Shown piece after piece: positions 30,027-33,947 of a stretch of 33,947 bases of DNA. This DNA comes from Pseudomonadota bacterium (GTDB lineage Bacteria > Myxococcota_A > Polyangia > Haliangiales > Haliangiaceae). Location of the stretch: the NCBI GenBank assembly GCA_023386455.1, contig JAEWJO010000346.1, positions 1 to 33,947 of the forward strand. The letters are read 5' to 3'. The stretch's first letter is position 1. Every line of letters begins with the position of its first letter. The notes below the pieces were generated by a model. It ran no database searches and was not told the origin of the DNA. It worked only from the letters and a program-made list of their open reading frames with translations. The translations under genes and the position numbers were made by a program.

Positions 30027-30158
30027 ATGGCCGAGGAGGAGCGCAAGGAGCGCGAGCTCATGGCCGCGCTCGATGCAGGTCTCGCCAGTCGCCGCGCTAA
30101 GCCCGGCGTATGGGACCGCGTCAACGCGAAGGTTCGACGCGCGCAGGCGAAGCGCTGA
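30027..30158 (+). pseudogene. ParD-like antitoxin lacking its N-terminal DNA-binding part
   Basis: The frame from ATG 30027 encodes 43 aa (MAEEERKERELMAALDAG...), but conserved ParD sequence starts further upstream in the same frame (FSVEVREALRRMAEEE, from about 29994; the frame is closed at 29973-29975). ParD proteins read SASEVVREALRLLEE and then an AALxxGLASGxA segment, as here (AALDAGLASRRA). The ribbon-helix-helix of about 35 residues that should precede is absent; instead, tRNA-repeat sequence ends 57 bp upstream. The toxin-binding C-terminus is intact. The shortened protein might still neutralise the toxin but could not bind the operator. Two bases separate it from the toxin gene. Confidence 0.65.
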
Positions 30159-30160
30159 CC

Positions 30161-30445
30161 ATGGTCCACTACAACGAGGAGGCCGAGAACGACCTCTTCG
30201 AGATCGACGTGTACACCTGGACGGAGTGGGGCGAAGAACAGTTCGCCAAGTACATGGCGCTGCTGCGCGAAACCTGTGAGGACATTATTCCGCGCAAGCA
30301 TCGGTTCACGCGGTCCGTGCCGAAACGACCAGAGTTGTTGCGGTGGCGGTGCGAGCGGCACGTGATCTACTTCCGCAAGGTGGACGACGGGATCGAGACC
30401 ATCCGGATCCTTCACGATCGGCTGTTGCCCTCGATGCACCTGTGA
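30161..30445 (+). CDS. ParE/RelE-family toxin
   Basis: The product is 94 aa, normal for ParE. VHYNEEAENDLFEIDVYTWTEWGEEQFAKYM is the characteristic two-helix opening. The C-terminal RCERHVIYFRKVDDGIETIRILHDR is the beta-sheet with the conserved HVIYF and ILHDR ends. ParE toxins poison DNA gyrase; RelE relatives cleave mRNA, but ParE is the closer match. The gene follows the ParD-like antitoxin by 2 nt and is intact, although its partner is shortened. Confidence 0.9.
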   Translation: MVHYNEEAENDLFEIDVYTWTEWGEEQFAKYMALLRETCEDIIPRKHRFTRSVPKRPELLRWRCERHVIYFRKVDDGIETIRILHDRLLPSMHL

Positions 30446-30547
30446 CGGCTGAGTCCGGTCTCGTCTTGGGACGAGGGAACGACCACGCGCGCATCATCTT
30501 GGAATCGCCACGCACCTCTAGAATTGCGGAACGATTCCCGCGCCCAG

Positions 30548-30583
30548 CCGAAAACGAAAACGCCGCTATCTCTACGCGGCGTT
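30548..30583 (-). terminator. terminator hairpin of the tRNA remnant R3
   Basis: Arms 30559-30566 and 30576-30583 form a perfect 8-bp stem with a 9-nt loop. On the minus strand a TTTTCGTTTTCGG tail follows. The loop contains ATCTCT, the same as the loop of the functional tRNA terminator at 33753-33774, although the stem sequence differs. Confidence 0.7.
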
Positions 30584-30588
30584 GTCGT

Positions 30589-30637
30589 TTTCCTGGTGGA
30601 GCCGTGGGGGATCGAACCCCAGACCTCTAGAGTGCAA
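30589..30637 (-). repeat. att-type direct repeat R3: exact 3' half of tRNA-Ala
   Basis: Bases 30589-30635 are identical, without a gap, to 33781-33827 (47 nt). On the tRNA strand the identity starts inside the anticodon (GC of CGC) and runs through the 3' anticodon stem, variable loop, T arm, acceptor strand and CCA to three bases beyond. Ending in the anticodon loop is typical of crossover sites used by tRNA-targeting tyrosine integrases. The 5' half of the tRNA is absent. Confidence 0.88.
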
Positions 30638-30778
30638 TGAAAGAGGCGCACAACAATCTCGAAAGCTTGCGCGGCCAACTGTTCCGGAAGCGATACAACA
30701 TCTGAATGTCTTGAGAGACTCCGCGGAACGGTCGCCTTTGGGCTCGAAACCGCTGCGTGTTACCGTCGGGTGAAGTCG

Positions 30779-32113
30779 ATGAGTTGGGATGTAGCGTTCT
30801 TCGGTGAGCTCTCCTTTCCCAACGCAGATTCGATCGCGCGCTGGCGCGCTGCCGAGATTGATCCATCACCCGAGTCGCCGTTCCGGGGCGACGTCGGTGG
30901 TTCTGTCGACACGGTCTTGACGCCATTCGCGGGTGGTTTGCTCGATTGGATCGAAGTGCTCGACGACGGCAACAAGGTGCGCATACAAGGTCAGCTCACG
31001 AAGGACACCTTCAACGAGGAGGCTCCGAGCGTGGTCGCAGCGCTGCGAGCAGCCGGTGATGTTGGTGCCCGCGGCGACGTATGGATCGTGGGTCTCGGAA
31101 CCGACCTTTCGTACTTGCTGCGGCTCGACGAGCAGCGCCGGCTTGAACGATCCAGGTTCGAGTCGGCTGATCCGCGGCTCTCCGCCGTCATCGCCGAATC
31201 GGGTCGCCGTGCCGCACTCCATCGTTCGGCCGCCCAGGCGCAGCCTCCTCCGCTCGCGCGCGAGTTGAAGACACTTGCCACTTCCCAGGACGCGGCGCGC
31301 GCAGCCGAGATCCTCGATAAGGCGCCTAAGGGTGAGTACTGGGAGGAGTTCAAGGTCATCGAAGCGCAGCTGCCCCAGCTCTCTGCCCGATTCGGTCCTG
31401 ACGTATTCCCCGTTCTCGTTGCACTGCTGAAGCGTCGTGAATGGCTCGTGAGCGACGTCGTCATCGCGATCCTCTCGGAGCTGGCAATACCCGAAGCGAT
31501 AGGTCTCCTCGCAGAGATGCTCGCGCAACCGTTGTGGGCGGCGGAAATCGCGACCGGACTACTCGCACGAGGTGACCTTGCTCAGCCGGCGCTGCGGCGT
31601 ATCGCAGATTGGCCCGATGCGGAGCGTGGGCGCTTCGCCCGCGCGGGTCGCTTGATAGCGCCGATGAACGAGCTCGCGCGCCGTTTGCTCGCGGAGCTCT
31701 CAGGAATCGAGGGGGCGCCCCCAGCAACCCTTCCCGCACTCCTTCAAGGCAAGCAAAAGGGTCGGCCGCCGAAGTGGTTCCACGCCGCCGTGTTTGCGCG
31801 TCCACGTCTCGACTCCGGTGTTCTGTTGTCGACGGAAGCGTCCAAGCGTTTTGTCGTTCTCCTGAAGTCGCTGAAGGATGGCGACGCCGGCGCACTCGGC
31901 CCTGTGGTTCACGCCTTCGATAGGCAATCGCTCGACACGCTGTTGCTCGAGCTGTTCCACGTGTGGTGTGCATCCGGGGCGGGCAAGGCGGACCGCTACA
32001 TCGCCGAAGCGATTCGCTTTCTGGGTGGTGAGCTCGTGCGCGAGCAGTTGACACAACTCGCAGGCGACTCGACGAGCCTCGGCCGTCAGGCACGGGCTGC
32101 TCTCGGCCACTGA
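30779..32113 (+). CDS. HEAT-like/DUF4132-type protein, C-terminally truncated
   Basis: The product is 444 aa. The N-terminus MSWDVAFFGELSFPNADSIARW begins a small domain. Residues about 150-300 are helical HEAT-like repeats (VLVALLKRREWLVSDVVIAIL, AIGLLAEMLAQPLWAAEIATG). The last 100 residues (LDSGVLLSTEASKRFVVLL, AFDRQSLDTLLLELFHVWC, AIRFLGGELVREQLTQLA, RQARAALGH) follow the repeat module that in DUF4132/WGR-associated proteins is continued by several hundred residues. Here it ends at RAALGH and is followed at once by the integrase remnant, so truncation is likely. GTG at 30770 is an alternative start. Function unknown. Confidence 0.75.
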   Translation: MSWDVAFFGELSFPNADSIARWRAAEIDPSPESPFRGDVGGSVDTVLTPFAGGLLDWIEVLDDGNKVRIQGQLTKDTFNEEAPSVVAALRAAGDVGARGDVWIVGLGTDLSYLLRLDEQRRLERSRFESADPRLSAVIAESGRRAALHRSAAQAQPPPLARELKTLATSQDAARAAEILDKAPKGEYWEEFKVIEAQLPQLSARFGPDVFPVLVALLKRREWLVSDVVIAILSELAIPEAIGLLAEMLAQPLWAAEIATGLLARGDLAQPALRRIADWPDAERGRFARAGRLIAPMNELARRLLAELSGIEGAPPATLPALLQGKQKGRPPKWFHAAVFARPRLDSGVLLSTEASKRFVVLLKSLKDGDAGALGPVVHAFDRQSLDTLLLELFHVWCASGAGKADRYIAEAIRFLGGELVREQLTQLAGDSTSLGRQARAALGH

Positions 32114-32166
32114 GGCTCTCTCGTCTTTTCTTGCCGCCCAAGAAATCGGCTTCTACACAACTATAG

Positions 32167-32711
32167 GGACACGACCCGAAGGCAGTAGAGTTCGCGGACG
32201 GAGGCGACGAAGGCGCTACGGCGGCGCTCGTTGCGATGCTGCTTGGCATGCGCGCGAGCGAGATCGACTCGCGCCGAGTGTCGGACCTCGACGAGGATTC
32301 TGCACCTGGTGAGCTCCTCTGGATTCCGTGCAGCAAGACGCCTGCTGGACGTCGCACGCTTGAAGTTCCTGACGTGCTGCGGCCGATGCTCGTCGCGTGC
32401 GCTGAAGGGAAAGCTGCCGAAGCGCATTTGTTCGAGACCGAGGAAGGCAAGCCGCACTGGCGCGGCGGATCCTCGGTAACGTTCATCGCATCTGCGATCT
32501 CGTGAAGGTTCCGCGCGTGACCGCTCATGCGATGCGCGGACTGCTCGCGACGCTCACGGCCGAGCGCGGGCTCGCTGGCCATCTAATCGCGGCAACGCTC
32601 GGCCATGAGGACGAGAAGACGACGATGACCGCATACGCGGCGCCCGGCGCTGCTGCGGCAGGCGCCAGTCGTCGCGGTCTCACGCTATTGCGGGGTGGCA
32701 AGGACAGTTAG
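32167..32711 (+). pseudogene. tyrosine recombinase (integrase), truncated and frameshifted
   Basis: After a TAG at 32164-32166 one frame encodes GATAALVAMLLGMRASEIDS (first catalytic Arg in GMRASE) through IPCSKTPAGRRTLEVPDVLR to HWRGGSS. The frame must then change near 32475 to reach NVHRICDLVKVPRVTAHAMRGLL, cut here as NVHRICDLV and TAHAMRGLL (His-x-x-Arg), then LGHEDEKTTMTAY with the catalytic Tyr. All catalytic residues R, H, R, H and Y survive, but in two frames. The N-terminal core-binding and arm-binding domains are missing. No start codon fits. It is a remnant of the integrase that probably used the tRNA-Ala site. Confidence 0.88.
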
Positions 32712-33160
32712 GCGCCAGTCGCTCGGCGACGCGAAAGCGCCGCGGCCTGATACGCAGTGAAGACGACCCGCCCTCGCAGCGCTGCGATCCGGCTTACTGC
32801 GTCGGCTTCGATGTTGTGTTCGGACATCCAAACGCCTCGAGCGATGTCGACGCCTACGTTGAAGTCGCGAATCGAGGCCGCGTTCCACGCCCGTCGTCCT
32901 GCAGCGTTGAGTCGATCGATTGCGTCAGCGAGCTCGTGAATCACCGCGCTCGGAGTTGGCGCCGGTCGGCCCTTGCGCCGAATGCTCGACGGGCCGTGGC
33001 TCTCATAGTTGGCGTGGTAGAGGCCGCGAATCCGGCCAACATGCATTTCGAAGAGCTTCCCCGTGAGCTGCTCGATCAGCGGCGCCAGTTGAGCGCGTGT
33101 TCGCGCGCCGATTTCGAGATCGACGTTGATGAAGCCACCAGCATTCGCCGCAGCCTTCAC
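32708..33160 (-). CDS. conserved-looking cargo protein of unknown function
   Basis: The product is 150 aa, cytosolic. FINVDLEIGARTRAQLAPLIEQL, then LFEMHVGRIRGLYHANYESHG, IHELADAIDRLNAAGRRAWNAASIRDFNVGVDI and a final strand RVVFTAYQAA give an alternating alpha/beta layout. I recall similar uncharacterised proteins, with an N-x-DLEI opening and a W..A..R.F..G motif, encoded near immunity-like genes, but I cannot name the family. The GTG start overlaps the stop of the upstream lipoprotein gene by 4 bp (GTGA), so translation is coupled. The stop overlaps the integrase remnant by 4 bp. Confidence 0.7.
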   Translation of the reverse strand: MKAAANAGGFINVDLEIGARTRAQLAPLIEQLTGKLFEMHVGRIRGLYHANYESHGPSSIRRKGRPAPTPSAVIHELADAIDRLNAAGRRAWNAASIRDFNVGVDIARGVWMSEHNIEADAVSRIAALRGRVVFTAYQAAALSRRRATGA

Positions 33161-33609
33161 TGCGCACACGTCGCAGCCTCGCGAACGGTGAACAAGACGA
33201 ACGGTAGAGCGAGATCGACGCGAACGCGCCCGTTCATCGGGACGGTGACCGGAACACAGCCCGAGCGGCAGACCATGTAGTCGCCCGGTGCCGCCGGAAG
33301 CTCGTAGATCCCGTCTTGATCGGAGATGTCTTCGGCAACGCGCACATCCGAACCGACGACGTACAACGACAATGGGTTTCCTGGCCACGGACCGATGCCG
33401 GCTGGGCAGTCGCCGACCCGGACATCGTTCTGATCCACGACTCGGCCGTAGACCCCTTGCTGCAACGACACCGACGTCTCGATGCAGTCGTCCAGGACCA
33501 TCGGTTCGCAATCCGATGAACAGCCGGTCGCGAGCAGCATCGCGCCGATGATGCCGACGACTGCTCGTGGCGATGAAGCGATTCCGCCCGTTCCCACCCA
33601 GCTCTTCAC
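33157..33609 (-). CDS. lipoprotein, first gene of a coupled cargo pair
   Basis: The product is 150 aa from GTG 33609. AVVGIIGAMLLATGCSSDCEP is a lipoprotein signal with lipobox ATGC. The mature part has several Cys (DCEPMVLDDC, GDCPAGIG, CRSGCVPV) and a carboxypeptidase-regulatory-like beta-sandwich pattern (GVYGRVVDQNDVRVGDC, DISDQDGIYELPAAPGDYMV), ending VDLALPFVLFTVRE. Such domains are common in envelope proteins. It is translationally coupled to the gene at 32708-33160. An upstream extension of the frame exists, but GTG 33609 gives a normal signal peptide. Confidence 0.75.
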   Translation of the reverse strand: MKSWVGTGGIASSPRAVVGIIGAMLLATGCSSDCEPMVLDDCIETSVSLQQGVYGRVVDQNDVRVGDCPAGIGPWPGNPLSLYVVGSDVRVAEDISDQDGIYELPAAPGDYMVCRSGCVPVTVPMNGRVRVDLALPFVLFTVREAATCAQ

Positions 33610-33698
33610 GTTGCTCGATTGTTCCTCAGGAGCGGCCCGAAGAGACCTGAACACGTGGGTACTGAACAACGGCAAGTGGGCTAAGTCGCGTGGTCCCA

Positions 33699-33731
33699 CC
33701 GTTCCGCAACCGTTCCGCAGCCATTCCGAGC
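33699..33731. repeat. three 11-bp tandem repeats beside the attachment site
   Basis: CCGTTCCGCAA, CCGTTCCGCAG and CCATTCCGAGC follow each other directly, 55-90 bp from the tRNA 3' end. Related CGTTCCGC octamers also occur near other scars (22949, and inverted at 30526 and 30723), but also at a few unrelated places. They could be arm-type sites for the integrase, or an operator for the gene at 33609. Confidence 0.4.
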
Positions 33732-33740
33732 CGCATTCTC

Positions 33741-33774
33741 CGAAAACAAAAACACCGCGCATCTCTGCGCGGTG
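33741..33774 (-). terminator. intrinsic terminator of tRNA-Ala
   Basis: Arms 33753-33760 and 33767-33774 form a perfect 8-bp stem with loop ATCTCT. On the minus strand the stem is followed by TTTTTGTTTTCG. It starts 12 nt after the CCA end of the tRNA. Confidence 0.85.
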
Positions 33775-33785
33775 ATTTCGTTTCC

Positions 33786-33861
33786 TGGTGGAGCCGTGGG
33801 GGATCGAACCCCAGACCTCTAGAGTGCGATTCTAGCGCTCTCCCAGCTGAGCTACGACCCC
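33786..33861 (-). tRNA. tRNA-Ala, anticodon CGC
   Basis: This is a complete 76-nt cloverleaf on the minus strand, starting GGGGTCGTAGCTCAGCTGGG and ending in an encoded CCA. The acceptor pairs GGGGTCG with CGGCTCC (two G-U pairs), and the D stem GCTC with GAGC. The anticodon stem CTAGA/TCTAG encloses loop ATCGCAC, giving anticodon CGC for alanine codon GCG. The T arm is TGGGG-TTCGATC-CCCCA. GCG is among the most used codons in this genome. The gene has its own promoter and terminator. Its 3' half is the repeated unit found at 29889, 30594 and, decayed, at 28909 and 28004. Confidence 0.97.
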
Positions 33862-33874
33862 AGGAGTGGCGGTA

Positions 33875-33903
33875 TGGGTATCAGCGAGGGCCTACCCTGT
33901 CAA
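33875..33903 (-). promoter_or_regulatory. promoter of tRNA-Ala
   Basis: On the minus strand a perfect TTGACA (33903-33898) is followed by a 17-nt spacer and TACCCA (33880-33875). The tRNA 5' end is 14 nt downstream, so initiation close to the mature end is expected. Confidence 0.65.
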
Positions 33904-33947
33904 GGCGTGGCTCGGATCAGACGACGGGCAAGCCACTTGGCCTCGGT

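Larger units (their letters stand above)
30589..33861. mobile_element. decayed integrative element at tRNA-Ala(CGC)
   Basis: The element is bounded on the left by the 47-nt tRNA repeat R3 and on the right by the intact tRNA-Ala gene. It carries a truncated DUF4132-like gene, a decayed tyrosine integrase and a lipoprotein/hypothetical gene pair, about 3.3 kb in all. The placement at the 3' side of the tRNA, which stays intact, is as expected for integration there. Integrase and DUF4132-like gene are both broken at their shared border (32114-32164), so an internal deletion has removed part of the element. It is not expected to move on its own. Confidence 0.7.

Noticed and set aside
32231..32479. 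Second frame inside the integrase region as a separate gene
   Set aside because: It is Arg/Ala-rich shadow sequence; the integrase motifs are in the other frames.
1..33947. CRISPR arrays, rRNA genes, insertion sequences with terminal inverted repeats, riboswitches
   Set aside because: None was seen on either strand. The repeats near the right end are tRNA-derived and unevenly spaced.

Overview
The window is a high-GC bacterial chromosome segment. Coding bias, the abundance of small lipoproteins, WXXGXW-repeat proteins, a sigma factor joined to a Cys-rich secreted domain and a DUF4132-like gene suggest a myxobacterium-type delta-proteobacterium (Myxococcota, Polyangiales/Kofleriaceae-like). 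This assignment is an inference from gene style; no phylogenetic marker is present. There are no rRNA genes and no CRISPR array. One intact tRNA, tRNA-Ala(CGC), lies at the right edge.

Layout. 1-9.2 kb: envelope and lipoprotein genes: two WXXGXW-repeat proteins, a Sel1-like lipoprotein, a metzincin-type protease with an ExbD/TolR-like tail, a MmcQ/YjbR protein with a histone-H1-like tail, an ATP-grasp ligase with a coupled partner, and a translationally coupled lipoprotein pair. 9.5-18 kb: a beta-barrel protein, the sigma-factor fusion, a DUF1801 protein, a DrrAB-type ABC exporter, a GNAT acetyltransferase, a YCII protein, an M14 carboxypeptidase and a lipoprotein of probable beta-propeller type. 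17.4-24 kb: small stress and detoxification proteins (AhpD-like, YdeI-like, SnoaL-like) and two divergent regulator-enzyme pairs (AraC/SDR and HxlR/FMN reductase). 24.1-28 kb: accessory genes including a Zn-cluster protein and a SUKH-domain plus Asp-box protein.

28-33.9 kb is the most unusual part. Left of the tRNA-Ala gene lie several partial copies of that tRNA's 3' half, two of them still with the tRNA's terminator-like hairpin. One copy matches the real gene over 47 nt without a mismatch and begins in the anticodon loop, where tRNA-targeting tyrosine integrases commonly recombine. Between the copies are cargo genes: a nitrilase-family amidohydrolase, a DHFR/RibD-like reductase, a ParE toxin with an N-terminally truncated ParD antitoxin, a truncated DUF4132-like gene, a decayed tyrosine integrase and a coupled lipoprotein/hypothetical pair. 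I read this as a stack of decayed integrative elements built up at one tRNA attachment site.

At about eleven genes a TANNNT hexamer sits 6-9 nt upstream of the start codon and no Shine-Dalgarno sequence is seen. This suggests leaderless transcription is common in this organism, and it helps decide several GTG starts.
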